Assembly (NCBI RefSeq): GCF_019711495.1
Contig: NZ_JAIGNM010000001.1
Coordinates: 930,001-994,000, forward strand
From: Qipengyuania xiamenensis
GTDB taxonomy: Bacteria > Pseudomonadota > Alphaproteobacteria > Sphingomonadales > Sphingomonadaceae
Direction: 5' to 3'
Length of the DNA stretch: 64,000 nt
Below are positions 1 to 8,301 of the stretch, one piece after another. Each line of letters starts with the position of its first letter. Position 1 is the stretch's first letter. The notes under the pieces are model-generated. The model was not told the DNA's origin. It searched no databases and saw only the letters and a program-made list of their open reading frames with translations. The translations under genes and the position numbers were made by a program.

Positions 1-292
1 TGACTGTCGCGAGCGGCATGACGAAGACAGCGGAGAAGAAACACAGCGAGGCAGCAGCAAGACAGAAGCCCCTCGCGGCCTGCAGCCACGGGCTCTTTGG
101 GCGAAAGGCCGCAGGCCCTTCATTCATTCGCAGCAAAAGCGATACGCCGATCGCCCCGATGACGAACCGCAGCGCTGCAGCACCGAGCGGTGAGAATTCG
201 CCCGCCATCGTCTTCACCACGGCATCGCCAATGCTGAGAAGCGCGAAACCGGCCAGGGCCAGCAGGATGCCGCTGCGTTCGGATTGGTGCAT
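1..292 (-). CDS. DMT (EamA) family transporter, N-terminal part, cut by window edge
   Basis: The reverse strand from an ATG at 292 is open to base 1, giving about 97 residues that begin MHQSERSGILLALAGFALL. The stretch has a first hydrophobic helix (about residues 8-24), a GEFSPLGAAALRFVIGAIGV segment (about 31-50) and a further helix near FCLAAASLCFFSAVFVMPL. This is the usual N-terminal layout of drug/metabolite transporter (EamA) proteins, ten-helix inner-membrane permeases. The LSIGDAVVKTMAGEFSPLG pattern is characteristic of the family. The C-terminal two thirds lie outside the window, so the substrate cannot be inferred and integrity cannot be judged. It is divergent from the glycosyltransferase gene to its right. 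Confidence 0.75.
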   Translation of the reverse strand, partial: MHQSERSGILLALAGFALLSIGDAVVKTMAGEFSPLGAAALRFVIGAIGVSLLLRMNEGPAAFRPKSPWLQAARGFCLAAASLCFFSAVFVMPLATV

Positions 293-462
293 CTGGAGGA
301 AAGGCCCGCAAGATCGTGTGAAATCGCGCGCTAACCGCACTCGCCATGCTTGGCCAGCGGAACGATGCTTTACCGCTTGTTTACCAAACTTCGCCAAGGG
401 TGCTCGCAGACGAAATTCGAGGGGGTCGCGATTACCATGCATCAGCAGCCGGAGAAGCACTC

Positions 463-1467
463 GTGAATATGCTGAAGCAGGACTTTGCGCCCGCAATCCA
501 CGCCGCCAGCGCCGAACCGAGCGTTGCGGTCCTCCTGCCCTGTTACAACGAGGGGCTGGCGATCCGCGCGGTGATCGAGCGGTTCCAGAAGGCGCTGCCG
601 CAAGCGACCATCTACGTCTACGACAACAACTCTTCCGACGATTCCGCTGCCATCGCACGCGCCGCAGGTGCAGTCGTTCGCAGCGAACCGCGCCAGGGCA
701 AGGGTTTCGTGGTGCGCCGCATGTTCGCGGACATCGATGCCGACATCTACCTGATGTGCGACGCCGACGAGACCTATGAAGCCGAAGCTGCGCCCGCGCT
801 GGTCGACAAGCTGGTCGAGGAAGGGCTCGACATGGTCGTCGGCTCGCGGTCGAACGCGGCGGAGGGTGCCTACCGGCCCGCCCACAAATTCGGCAACTGG
901 ATGCTCACTTCGCTGGTGCGCACCATGTTCGGCAACGGCTTCAAGGACATGCTGAGCGGCTACCGCGTATTCTCGCGCCGCTTTGTGAAGTCATTCCCCG
1001 TGATGGCGCAGGGCTTCGAAATCGAAACCGAACTGACCATCCACGCGCTCCAGCTCGAAATGCCGGCAGCAGAAGTCCCGACGCAGTTCTCCGAACGCCC
1101 CGAGGGCTCGGAAAGCAAGTTGAACACGATTTCGGACGGCCTTCGCATCCTGTGGACCATCACCGGCCTGCTCAAGCAGGAGCGTCCGCTGTATCTCTAC
1201 GGGATGATGGCTCTTGGCCTGTTCGTCGCTTCGCTGGTCCTCGGTTTCCCGGTGATCGCCGAATATGTCGAGACCGGCCTCGTGCCGCGCCTGCCCACTG
1301 CCCTGCTGGCATCGGGTGTCATGATCCTTGCCTTCCTGAGCCTGTTCAGCGGCTTGATCCTCGACACGGTCACGCGCGGCCGCAAGGAAGCAAAGCGCCT
1401 GCGTTACCTGCAGCTGCCGAGCGTCCTGAAATTTGCCGACGAGCGAAAGCTGATCAAGGCCGCCTGA
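463..1467 (+). CDS. Family 2 glycosyltransferase with C-terminal membrane helices
   Basis: Predicted GT-A fold glycosyltransferase acting at the cytoplasmic face of the membrane. The nucleotide-sugar domain opens with SVAVLLPCYNEG (about residues 20-31), followed by DNNSSDDSA (about 53-61) and the DXD-type metal site in MCDADETY (about 98-105). Two hydrophobic helices close the protein (about 244-262 and 281-300), the arrangement of DPM1-like polyprenyl-phosphate glycosyltransferases. I chose the GTG at 463 because GGAG lies at 451-454 with good spacing; ATG 469 is an alternative, and the frame stays open to an ATG at 346. The 3' end overlaps the 3' end of the flippase-like gene on the other strand. 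With that gene and the two transferase genes downstream it suggests an envelope glycan locus. Acceptor and sugar are unknown. Confidence 0.85.
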   Translation: MNMLKQDFAPAIHAASAEPSVAVLLPCYNEGLAIRAVIERFQKALPQATIYVYDNNSSDDSAAIARAAGAVVRSEPRQGKGFVVRRMFADIDADIYLMCDADETYEAEAAPALVDKLVEEGLDMVVGSRSNAAEGAYRPAHKFGNWMLTSLVRTMFGNGFKDMLSGYRVFSRRFVKSFPVMAQGFEIETELTIHALQLEMPAAEVPTQFSERPEGSESKLNTISDGLRILWTITGLLKQERPLYLYGMMALGLFVASLVLGFPVIAEYVETGLVPRLPTALLASGVMILAFLSLFSGLILDTVTRGRKEAKRLRYLQLPSVLKFADERKLIKAA

Positions 1468-2464
1468 GCCAGAGCAGCGAAAGCACCGCCAGTGTACCGC
1501 TGGCGATCAGGCCGCTGACCCGCAAGGCAAGCGCAAAAGCAACAAACTCGCCCATGGTCGCAGCATCGGTGACCAGCGTCATTGCGCTCCAACCCAGTTC
1601 GGTGATGCCGAGATTGCCCGGTGTCAGCGCCGCCAGTGCGGACAATTGCACTGCGCCGAAGCCGAGCGCGACGGTCTGCCACGGGATCATCGGCAGCAGG
1701 AAAATCCCGATACCGAAGGTACGCGCCACGAGCGCTCCGTAGCGGAGCGAAGACAGCGCCGTGAGGTGACCCAGCAGGCGCGGTGCGTCGAGACCGGCTG
1801 CCGATCCTGCCTCCACACTCTCCTTGATCCGGCGCGTGGTCGACCAGCGCTGCGGCAGGACAGCTGCCAGCCTGGCCGGGCGAAACCGCTCCGGAAGCAG
1901 GTAGACGGCGGCCGATGCCAGTGCGAGCGTTACAACGAATGCCAGTACCCCCGCCCAGCCGCCGAACCCGCCGACAAGCAGGGCAAGAGCCGCAATTCCG
2001 CCGATGACCAGCGTGACGACATCGAATACCTGCTCGTATCCGGCAAGGATTGCGCTGCGACCAAAACCCGCATTGTGCTGCGACTTCATGGCCATGCCGC
2101 GCACCGCAGGCCCGGCGATATAGGGCGGGACGATCTGTCCGAGCGCGCTGCTTGCCGCAGTGTAGGCAAACAGCCGATCGAAGCCCACCGAACGTGCAAG
2201 ATCGGGCGCGCTGCGCCGCAGGAGCATCTGCCACTTGATCGTGCTGGCCAGCACCATCGCAAAGGCGGTTGCGAAAGCTATCCCGCCAATCGCCCACGGA
2301 TGTCGGCCAAGCGATGTCCAGACATCCGCCTCTAGGACGGAGAAGCTGGTGAAGAGCCACCAGAGCAGCGCCCCGGCCAGCGCCAGTCCGATCGCAAGGC
2401 GCGCAAGATTGCGTTTGGGCGGCACCGTGGCTGCCGCGCCGGTGGATGGAACGCTGTCGCTCAT
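1454..2464 (-). CDS. Flippase-like integral membrane protein (LPG synthase TM-domain family)
   Basis: A 336-residue, strongly hydrophobic protein with about seven to eight membrane segments, beginning with a helix at about residues 19-37 (LARLAIGLALAGALLWWLF). The QIVPPYIAGPAVRGMAMKSQ segment and the late LTPGNLGITELGWSAMTL stretch fit the lysylphosphatidylglycerol synthase transmembrane / UPF0104 family (AglD2/YbhN-like). Members are often found beside glycosyltransferases and are thought to move or modify lipid-linked intermediates, but few are biochemically defined. The gene converges on and overlaps the GT2 gene by 14 bases. Its start is 37 bases from the divergent GT4 gene, so the two probably share a promoter region. 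Transport of a lipid-linked glycan is inferred from neighbours only. Confidence 0.8.
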   Translation of the reverse strand: MSDSVPSTGAAATVPPKRNLARLAIGLALAGALLWWLFTSFSVLEADVWTSLGRHPWAIGGIAFATAFAMVLASTIKWQMLLRRSAPDLARSVGFDRLFAYTAASSALGQIVPPYIAGPAVRGMAMKSQHNAGFGRSAILAGYEQVFDVVTLVIGGIAALALLVGGFGGWAGVLAFVVTLALASAAVYLLPERFRPARLAAVLPQRWSTTRRIKESVEAGSAAGLDAPRLLGHLTALSSLRYGALVARTFGIGIFLLPMIPWQTVALGFGAVQLSALAALTPGNLGITELGWSAMTLVTDAATMGEFVAFALALRVSGLIASGTLAVLSLLWLRRP

Positions 2465-2501
2465 TTCAAATCGGGTGCTTCATGCTAGGGCTGCAGGACC
2501 G

Positions 2502-3593
2502 ATGCGGATTTTGTGCATTTCCAGCTTTTTTCGCGAAGAAGGCGGCGGCGTCGCGCATATGGCGCACCTGCTCGCGCGCGAACTGGCGCGCATGCCCGGA
2601 AACAAGGTCACGCTGGCGGCTCATACCGGTGAAGCACAGGCGGACGACATTTCGGAAGAGCCCTATGTCCGCATGCCGATCCGGGCGACCAACTGGTTCG
2701 AGAAGCGCCTCGGCGTTCCGCTGCTGATCCCACATCCGGCAGATGTCCGCGCGCTCAACAAGGCGGCGCGCGAGGCCGATGTCATGCTGGTGCACGACAG
2801 CGTCTACCTTTCCAATCTTGCCGCAATCGCCAGTGCGCACCGGCAGACCCCCTCTATCGTGATCAAGCACACGGGCGAGGTAAGGTTTTCCTCGCGCTTC
2901 GGTCAACTCGCGTTCTCGGTATTCAACGACCGTGTTGCCCCGCGCATCCTCGGCAACACCGATGCGCTGGCCTTTGTCACGAAGGCGAAGCTGGAAAACT
3001 CCAAGCCCGTCGCAGGACCGCTGGCGACCGTAATTCCCAACGGCATAGACACCGATGTCTTCGCCCCCACGGGCCAGCCGCGCGATGGTTCGCTGCTGTT
3101 CGTGGGAAGGTTTGTCGCGAAGAAAGGCATCGAGATCGTGCGCGAAATGGCCCGCTCGATGCCGGACCGACGGTTCGTCCTTGCCGGATACGGGACTATC
3201 AACCCGCGCGAATGGCCGGAAAGCAACGTGACCTGTCACTGGCGGCCCGATCCTGCCCAGCTAGCGCAGCTCTATTCGGCATGCGCGGCTTGTATCCTTC
3301 CGGGCGAAACAGAGGGAACGCCGCTGGTCGCGCTGGAAGCACTCGCCTGCGAGGCGCCCACGGTCATCGGCCAGCAGGGAGCCGCGTCCGATGCCGAGCT
3401 CGACCGGCAGATGGCGCAGCTTCCGGTCGACGTCGAAAACCCGAAGCAGACCGCGCGGCTATGGTGCGAAGGGCTGGAGTCGGCAATCGCTGCCTCCAAG
3501 CCTGACCGTGCGGGCATCATCCGCGATTACAGTGCGCAGCGCATGGCGAGCGATTACGCGAGGCTGATCGAGAAGATTATGGTCAAGCGCTAA
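2502..3593 (+). CDS. Family 4 glycosyltransferase
   Basis: A 363-residue GT-B fold transferase. The N-terminal acceptor domain starts MRILCISSFFREEGGGVAHM, with the glycine-rich loop typical of GT4 enzymes. The C-terminal nucleotide-sugar domain shows NGIDTDVFAP (about 180-189), LFVGRFVAKKGIEI (about 201-214) and the E-x7-E signature in GETEGTPLVALEALACE (about residue 267 on). I chose ATG 2502 because homologous sequence begins there; the frame stays open far upstream (to a TTG at 2235) but that part runs antisense through the flippase-like gene and has no family features. The last four bases overlap the convergent GT-C-like gene. It probably adds a sugar to an envelope or exported glycan; donor and acceptor cannot be told. 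Confidence 0.87.
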   Translation: MRILCISSFFREEGGGVAHMAHLLARELARMPGNKVTLAAHTGEAQADDISEEPYVRMPIRATNWFEKRLGVPLLIPHPADVRALNKAAREADVMLVHDSVYLSNLAAIASAHRQTPSIVIKHTGEVRFSSRFGQLAFSVFNDRVAPRILGNTDALAFVTKAKLENSKPVAGPLATVIPNGIDTDVFAPTGQPRDGSLLFVGRFVAKKGIEIVREMARSMPDRRFVLAGYGTINPREWPESNVTCHWRPDPAQLAQLYSACAACILPGETEGTPLVALEALACEAPTVIGQQGAASDAELDRQMAQLPVDVENPKQTARLWCEGLESAIAASKPDRAGIIRDYSAQRMASDYARLIEKIMVKR

Positions 3594-5290
3594 CGCTTGA
3601 CGGGGCGGACACACTCCCTGCCCTCGAGCACGCGGGCCTTCGCATCGAATTCCGGGCTTTCGTCGGGAAGATTATCGGCAAGGCCGACAGTTTTCAAATC
3701 CGCCCGCGAAACGACCGCGATGCTGCCCCTCTCGCAAAGCTCGGCCATTTGCGCGCCATCCATTTCGCGGCTCGAGAACAGCAGGGGACGGTTCGACAGG
3801 TCGGGCAGGTTCCTCACATCGTCCACGGCGTGTGACGGCATTTCGGAATCGACGAGTACGAAGTCGGTCTCCTGCGTCTTGAGCACCTCGTAGAGCTTCA
3901 CATGGGGCTCGATAAAGCGGTGCGCGCTCCACCACTGGAAGGGCAGCGCCAGTACCGATACCAGCGCCAGTGCAATGATACCGCCCTGTGCAGCGGGCTT
4001 CTGCGCTTCGGGCAGGAGCTTCCAGCCATATCCAGCGAGCAGGCACAGCGGGCCGAGCAAGGCATGGATATAGCGGTAACCCCAGCCATGGCCCTGATAG
4101 GGAAGCAGGATCGCAATCGCGACGATCGTCAGCAGCACGCCCGCCAGCAACTGCTTGCCCAGCGCGTCGAGCTTCTTCCAGCCCAGCGCCGCGATCAGGA
4201 AGAGCGGCAGCAAATAGGCTGCATTCCACGCAATGGCGCGCAGGATGTTCACCAGCATGAGCGGGATCATGATCTCGTCGATGCGCAGGAGCGGCAGGAC
4301 ACGTTCGGCGAAGAAACCGCCTGCGCCGGCTGCGCTTCCCGACGCGGCGCGCTCCAGCCCTAGCGAGTCGACCACCAGAACCGGGTAAGAGAACCAGAAC
4401 AGCAGGGCCGCGGCGTAGATGACCGCATAGGTCGCAAACAGGCCGAAGCGGCGCTGCCACAGGAGGCCGAGCAGGATCGGGCCCGCGAAAAGCGGGTGGA
4501 ACACAGGCTGGTGCAGGCCCAGCGCGAAGAAGCCCACCAAGATAGCCCCTGCATGGCCCAGAGCGCCGCCGCGCAAGAAAAGCGAAAGCCAGATGATGTT
4601 GAAGACCAGGTGTCCGGTCATCGCATAATTGGTCATGGCATTGGTCATGACCTGCGCCGACAGCAGGTAAGTCAGCATCACGATCCAGACCGCGCGATTG
4701 TTGTCGGGGAATATGCGCCGCGCGAGGCCCCACAGGACCACCAGTCCGATAGCGACGAGGATCGGGTTCATCAGTGCGGGATCAGCGAACATCCCGAATC
4801 CGGTGCGCATCATCGCGTTGATCGGGAGGTAGGCGGACGCCATGGCTTTCCAGCCGTCGGCCGTGATCAGGAAGTTCGGCACCAGCGGCTCGCCAAAACC
4901 GGCCCACTCTTCGGGCAGGCCAAACCCGAGACGCCCCGCTGCAAAATTGGCGCCGTCGAAAACGACCATGTGCTCGTCACGCGTCAACGGATAGTCGAGC
5001 ATGATGAGGTGCGTACCGACCCACAGGAGCGGAATCAGGACTAGCGCGACGATCCAGATCGTACGCGTCGAAGGCAGCTTTTCGGGCAGTTTCCAGCCCG
5101 GCTGGCGCCAGATCAGCAAGCCCATGACCGAGGCAATCGCGAGAATGACCGGAAGGTCCTGCGTGCGAAGATAAAACTTCGGAATCGAATTGATACCGGC
5201 GATCGGCAACATCGCAAGGCCCGCCAGGACCATCGCTATCGCAGAGCGCGACAGCGCCCAGTTCCAGTACAACCCCTTGTTATCGCTCAT
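3590..5290 (-). CDS. Polytopic membrane protein resembling GT-C glycosyltransferases
   Basis: A 566-residue protein with about eleven to thirteen predicted membrane helices and a soluble C-terminal tail. The first loop carries LDYPLTRDEHMVVFDGANF (about residues 100-120). An acidic pair in that first extracytoplasmic loop is the catalytic position of GT-C enzymes such as ArnT/GT39, which use polyprenyl-phosphate sugars. I know no named family for it, so the assignment rests on topology, the acidic loop and its glycosyltransferase neighbours. I chose ATG 5290 (MSDNKGLYWNW) over the longer frame from 5341 because the extension looks non-conserved. It is divergent from cpaF across a 198-base gap and converges with the GT4 gene. 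It could also be a non-enzymatic membrane protein. Confidence 0.7.
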   Translation of the reverse strand: MSDNKGLYWNWALSRSAIAMVLAGLAMLPIAGINSIPKFYLRTQDLPVILAIASVMGLLIWRQPGWKLPEKLPSTRTIWIVALVLIPLLWVGTHLIMLDYPLTRDEHMVVFDGANFAAGRLGFGLPEEWAGFGEPLVPNFLITADGWKAMASAYLPINAMMRTGFGMFADPALMNPILVAIGLVVLWGLARRIFPDNNRAVWIVMLTYLLSAQVMTNAMTNYAMTGHLVFNIIWLSLFLRGGALGHAGAILVGFFALGLHQPVFHPLFAGPILLGLLWQRRFGLFATYAVIYAAALLFWFSYPVLVVDSLGLERAASGSAAGAGGFFAERVLPLLRIDEIMIPLMLVNILRAIAWNAAYLLPLFLIAALGWKKLDALGKQLLAGVLLTIVAIAILLPYQGHGWGYRYIHALLGPLCLLAGYGWKLLPEAQKPAAQGGIIALALVSVLALPFQWWSAHRFIEPHVKLYEVLKTQETDFVLVDSEMPSHAVDDVRNLPDLSNRPLLFSSREMDGAQMAELCERGSIAVVSRADLKTVGLADNLPDESPEFDAKARVLEGRECVRPVKR

Positions 5291-5488
5291 CAAGACCCCG
5301 TTCGATCCGGCGTTCCCGCTGCCGGCTTGCCAATTCCCCATGACGATACCCCCGCATATTCAACGCGCAATCGCCTTTAGGAAAAAATCAAGGTTTCCAA
5401 CTTATTCACCATTCCTACCAAGACGGGGTTTGCCACTTTCTGGCAGCTATCCCTCGTCACCGAACAATACCTTCTGGGGGTTTAGGGC

Positions 5489-7024
5489 ATGAGTGCATTC
5501 GGACGGAAAAACGGGTCGGCGGGCATGTCTGCCGGTGCGCGTCCGCAATTCGGCGTTGCGCGCCCGATGCGCGGCGGCGGTTCCTCGTCGGACGAGGAAT
5601 CGGGCGAACAGAAGAAAGACGGCGGCGAACAGTTCCCGCCCCTCCCGCAGGATGGTGCTCCCGCTCCCGGCGCAGGTGGCTCGGCCGCGAATGCCGATGC
5701 CATGGCCCGCCTTTCGGAGCGCATGAACGCCACACACCAGACCGAAGGTGAAGTCGGCGGCTTCGAAGCATCGGTCCACAAGATCAAGGAACAGGTGCTT
5801 CCGCGCCTGCTCGAACGCGTCGACCCCGAAGCGGCGGCCACGCTGACCAAGGATGAACTGTCGGAAGAATTCCGTCCGATCATCATGGAAGTGCTCGCCG
5901 AACTGAAGGTCACGCTCAACCGCCGCGAACAGTTCGCGCTCGAGAAGGTCCTCGTCGACGAACTGCTCGGCTTCGGTCCTCTGGAAGAGCTGCTGAACGA
6001 TCCCGACGTGTCGGACATCATGGTCAACGGTCCCGACCAGACCTACATCGAAAAGAAGGGCAAGCTTACCATTGCCCCGATCCGCTTCCGCGACGAACAG
6101 CACCTGTTCCAGATCGCGCAGCGCATCGTGAACCAGGTCGGCCGCCGCGTCGACCAGACCACGCCGCTGGCCGACGCCCGCCTGAAAGACGGTTCACGTG
6201 TGAACGTGATCGTGCCGCCGCTTTCGCTGCGCGGCACCGCCATCTCGATTCGTAAGTTCTCCGAGAAGCCGATCACGCTCGACATGCTCCAGGGCTTCGG
6301 CTCGATGAGCGAGAAGATGTGTACCGCGCTCAAGATTGCCGGTGCGTGCCGCATGAACATCGTCATCTCGGGCGGTACGGGTTCGGGTAAGACGACCATG
6401 CTCAACGCCCTGTCGAAGATGATCGACCCGGGCGAGCGAGTTCTGACGATCGAGGACGCCGCCGAACTTCGTCTGCAGCAGCCGCACTGGCTGCCGCTCG
6501 AAACGCGTCCGCCGAACCTTGAAGGCCAAGGTGCCATCACCATCGGCGACCTCGTGAAGAACGCCCTGCGTATGCGCCCTGACCGCATCATCCTGGGCGA
6601 AATTCGTGGCGCGGAATGTTTCGACCTTCTCGCCGCCATGAACACGGGCCACGACGGTTCGATGTGTACGCTTCACGCCAACAGCCCGCGCGAATGCCTC
6701 GGCCGTATGGAAAACATGATCCTGATGGGCGACATCAAGATCCCGAAGGAAGCCATCAGCCGCCAGATCGCCGAATCGGTCGATTTGATCGTGCAGGTGA
6801 AGCGTCTTCGCGACGGTTCGCGCCGCACCACCGACATCACCGAGGTGATCGGCATGGAAGGCGACGTGATCGTGACGCAGAACCTGTTCAAGTTCGAGTA
6901 TCTGGACGAGAGCGAGGACGGCAAGATCCTCGGCGAGTTCCGCTCGAGCGGCCTGCGTCCCTACACGCTGGAAAAGGCCCGCCAGTTCGGCTTCGACCAA
7001 GCATACTTGGAAGCCTGCCTCTAA
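5489..7024 (+). CDS. cpaF: CpaF/TadA-type pilus assembly ATPase
   Basis: Secretion ATPase that powers Tad/Flp pilus assembly at the inner membrane, working as a hexamer. The 511-residue protein has a low-complexity N-terminus (about 1-75), an N-terminal all-helical/linker region, and a RecA-like domain with Walker A GGTGSGKTTM (about 295-304), Walker B and Asp/His boxes around RPDRIILGEIRG (about 364-375) and TLHANSPRECLGRMENM. Length is slightly above the usual 450-490 because of the Ser/Glu-rich N-terminus. A purine-rich GGGGG-TTTAGGG lies before the ATG. No other cpa/tad gene is present on either side, so this copy stands apart from any Tad operon visible here. A conventional promoter was not clear in the 198-base upstream gap. 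Confidence 0.93.
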   Translation: MSAFGRKNGSAGMSAGARPQFGVARPMRGGGSSSDEESGEQKKDGGEQFPPLPQDGAPAPGAGGSAANADAMARLSERMNATHQTEGEVGGFEASVHKIKEQVLPRLLERVDPEAAATLTKDELSEEFRPIIMEVLAELKVTLNRREQFALEKVLVDELLGFGPLEELLNDPDVSDIMVNGPDQTYIEKKGKLTIAPIRFRDEQHLFQIAQRIVNQVGRRVDQTTPLADARLKDGSRVNVIVPPLSLRGTAISIRKFSEKPITLDMLQGFGSMSEKMCTALKIAGACRMNIVISGGTGSGKTTMLNALSKMIDPGERVLTIEDAAELRLQQPHWLPLETRPPNLEGQGAITIGDLVKNALRMRPDRIILGEIRGAECFDLLAAMNTGHDGSMCTLHANSPRECLGRMENMILMGDIKIPKEAISRQIAESVDLIVQVKRLRDGSRRTTDITEVIGMEGDVIVTQNLFKFEYLDESEDGKILGEFRSSGLRPYTLEKARQFGFDQAYLEACL

Positions 7025-7028
7025 GGCA

Positions 7029-7253
7029 TCAGCCGCGAATAATGCCCGGTACGGCGACGGCCAGCAGGCCGCCGCCTACCACGGCGCATGTCAGGAACAG
7101 GCCGGTCCACGGTATCCAGCCGACGCTGTCGATCCGCGCGCGATTCATGCGCCTGCGCTCCATAAGCAGCGCAAATCCGGCCAAAAGCAGGAATGCGGCG
7201 CCCCACATGCCGAGCACATCGGCATCGCTGGCGAAGGTCAGGAAATCGTGCAT
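7029..7253 (-). CDS. Small two-helix membrane protein, unknown function
   Basis: A 74-residue protein (MHDFLTFASDADVLGMWG...) with two predicted membrane helices (about residues 14-30 and 48-68) separated by a basic loop, MERRRMNRARID. I do not recognise a family. I chose ATG 7253; the frame extends to 7322 but the extra 23 residues look like leader sequence and would overlap the stress promoter at 7303-7327. It converges with cpaF, whose stop is four bases away, and is divergent from the entericidin pair. Coding potential is supported by the hydrophobic pattern and tight packing only. Confidence 0.6.
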   Translation of the reverse strand: MHDFLTFASDADVLGMWGAAFLLLAGFALLMERRRMNRARIDSVGWIPWTGLFLTCAVVGGGLLAVAVPGIIRG

Positions 7254-7302
7254 CGCGCGGCGATATGGGTAACAGTCCCCTTCCTGCCAAGCTGGCGTTA
7301 AG

Positions 7303-7327
7303 GGAACCGCGCTATTATCCACCCGTT
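7303..7327 (+). promoter_or_regulatory. EcfG-type general stress promoter for the entericidin pair
   Basis: GGAAC at 7303-7307 and CGTT at 7324-7327 are separated by 16 bases. This matches the known alphaproteobacterial EcfG (general stress sigma factor) consensus GGAAC-N16/17-CGTT. Transcription would start near 7334, about 40 bases before the first entericidin ATG at 7376, which has its own AAGGAAG ribosome site. The same architecture occurs before the PfpI gene (39453) and the DUF3597 gene (49045). Confidence 0.65.
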
Positions 7328-7375
7328 CTATCCCGGCGAACGTCCGATTCTCGGGCTCTTCGGGAAGGAAGTATC

Positions 7376-7507
7376 ATGATCAAGAAACTGCTTATCGCTT
7401 TCGGAATCACCACGATGAGTCTCAGCGCTGCCGCATGCAACACCGTGCAGGGCCTTGGCGAAGACATTGAATCTGTCGGCGAATCCGGCGAAGATGCTAT
7501 CGACTAA
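7376..7507 (+). CDS. Entericidin-like small lipoprotein, acidic member
   Basis: A 43-residue precursor, MIKKLLIAFGITTMSLSAAAC then NTVQGLGEDIES and an acidic tail. The basic N-terminus, hydrophobic core and SAAAC lipobox predict lipidation at Cys21, giving a 23-residue envelope lipopeptide. CNTV-x-GLGED is the signature of the entericidin EcnA/EcnB family. The mature part carries seven acidic and no basic residues, unlike the next gene. The ribosome site GGGAAGGAAG sits just upstream. It lies 15 bases before its paralogue and behind an EcfG-type promoter. In E. coli, EcnA is an antidote to the EcnB lipoprotein toxin; whether that holds here is unknown. Confidence 0.85.
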   Translation: MIKKLLIAFGITTMSLSAAACNTVQGLGEDIESVGESGEDAID

Positions 7508-7522
7508 GACAAGGATTTGCCG

Positions 7523-7654
7523 ATGAAGAAACGTTCTTCCATTCTCATGGCCGCAACCGTGCTCGCACTGGGCCTCGCTGGCTGCAATACGGTCAAAGGG
7601 CTCGGCGAAGACGTGAAGTCCGTCGGCAAGGCCGGAGAACGCGCGATCGACTGA
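7523..7654 (+). CDS. Entericidin-like small lipoprotein, charge-balanced member
   Basis: A second 43-residue entericidin-family precursor (MKKRSSILMAATVLALGLAGC, then NTVKGLGEDVKS and a mixed-charge tail). The LAGC lipobox places the lipidated cysteine at residue 21, exactly as in the preceding gene, so the two are tandem duplicates. The mature part has four basic and four acidic residues, against seven acidic and none basic in its partner. AAGGA upstream provides a ribosome site. A strong terminator follows at 7677. EcnB-type members are bacteriolytic in E. coli, but most alphaproteobacterial homologues are only known as stress-induced small lipoproteins. Confidence 0.85.
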   Translation: MKKRSSILMAATVLALGLAGCNTVKGLGEDVKSVGKAGERAID

Positions 7655-7676
7655 TCGCTATCGGCAGCGAACAACG

Positions 7677-7706
7677 AAACGCCCGCCCTTACCCGGCGGG
7701 CGTTTT
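7677..7706 (+). terminator. Bidirectional intrinsic terminator
   Basis: A perfect 11-bp stem (AAACGCCCGCC at 7677-7687 with its complement at 7695-7705) encloses a 7-base loop and ends in a T run, with an A run on the other side. It ends the entericidin transcript. It can also end the leftward DUF938 transcript, whose stop codon is at 7708. Confidence 0.85.
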
Positions 7707-7707
7707 G

Positions 7708-8301
7708 CTATGTGCGCCGGTAGACGAGCGTCAGATTGTTGGCAGGCATCTCGTAACGCGCCGTCTTCTCGAACCCGGATCGCTGAGCCAACTCCTCGAG
7801 TTGCGCCACATTGCGAATGCCCCATTCCGGATTGCGGCTCCGAAGGCTCTGGTCGAAAGCGACGTTCGAACTTGCAGGCTCCACATCGTCTTCGAAGTAC
7901 GGACCGTAAAGGACGAGCGGAGCCCCCGGCGCAAGGAGGCGGGCAGAACCCTCAAACAGAGCCTCGGTTGCTGCCCACGGGCTGATGTGGACCATGTTTA
8001 TGCAGACCACCGCGTCGGCTGCATCCAGCGGCCAGTCAGCCGTGCGGGTGTCGAATTCGACCGGTTGCTTAAGGTTCGTAAGACCGGCCTCTCGTGCCCA
8101 CTCCCCGATGGACGCCAGTGCTTCCCCGTCCGGATCGCTCGGCTGCCAGTCGATCTGCGGAAAGCGCTGCGCCATGAAAACCGCGTGTTCGCCGCTGCCG
8201 CTGGCAATCTCGAGCACGAGACCCCGCCCGGGCAGTTCCTGCGCGAGCACCTGGGCGATCGGTTCGGAATTGCGCGCCGTGGCGGGCGCGTGACGCTTCA
8301 A
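7708..8301 (-). CDS. DUF938 family SAM-dependent methyltransferase-like protein
   Basis: A 197-residue protein matching the DUF938 family throughout: MKRHAPATARNSEPIAQVL at the N-terminus, the SAM-binding glycine loop in LEIASGSGEHAVFMAQRFP (about 30-48), then WQPSD, and the NMVHISPW segment (about 103-110). The fold is that of a class I methyltransferase, but the substrate of DUF938 proteins is not known. The start overlaps the stop of the acyl-CoA synthetase gene by four bases, so they are translationally coupled. A bidirectional terminator follows immediately. Confidence 0.88.
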   Translation of the reverse strand: MKRHAPATARNSEPIAQVLAQELPGRGLVLEIASGSGEHAVFMAQRFPQIDWQPSDPDGEALASIGEWAREAGLTNLKQPVEFDTRTADWPLDAADAVVCINMVHISPWAATEALFEGSARLLAPGAPLVLYGPYFEDDVEPASSNVAFDQSLRSRNPEWGIRNVAQLEELAQRSGFEKTARYEMPANNLTLVYRRT

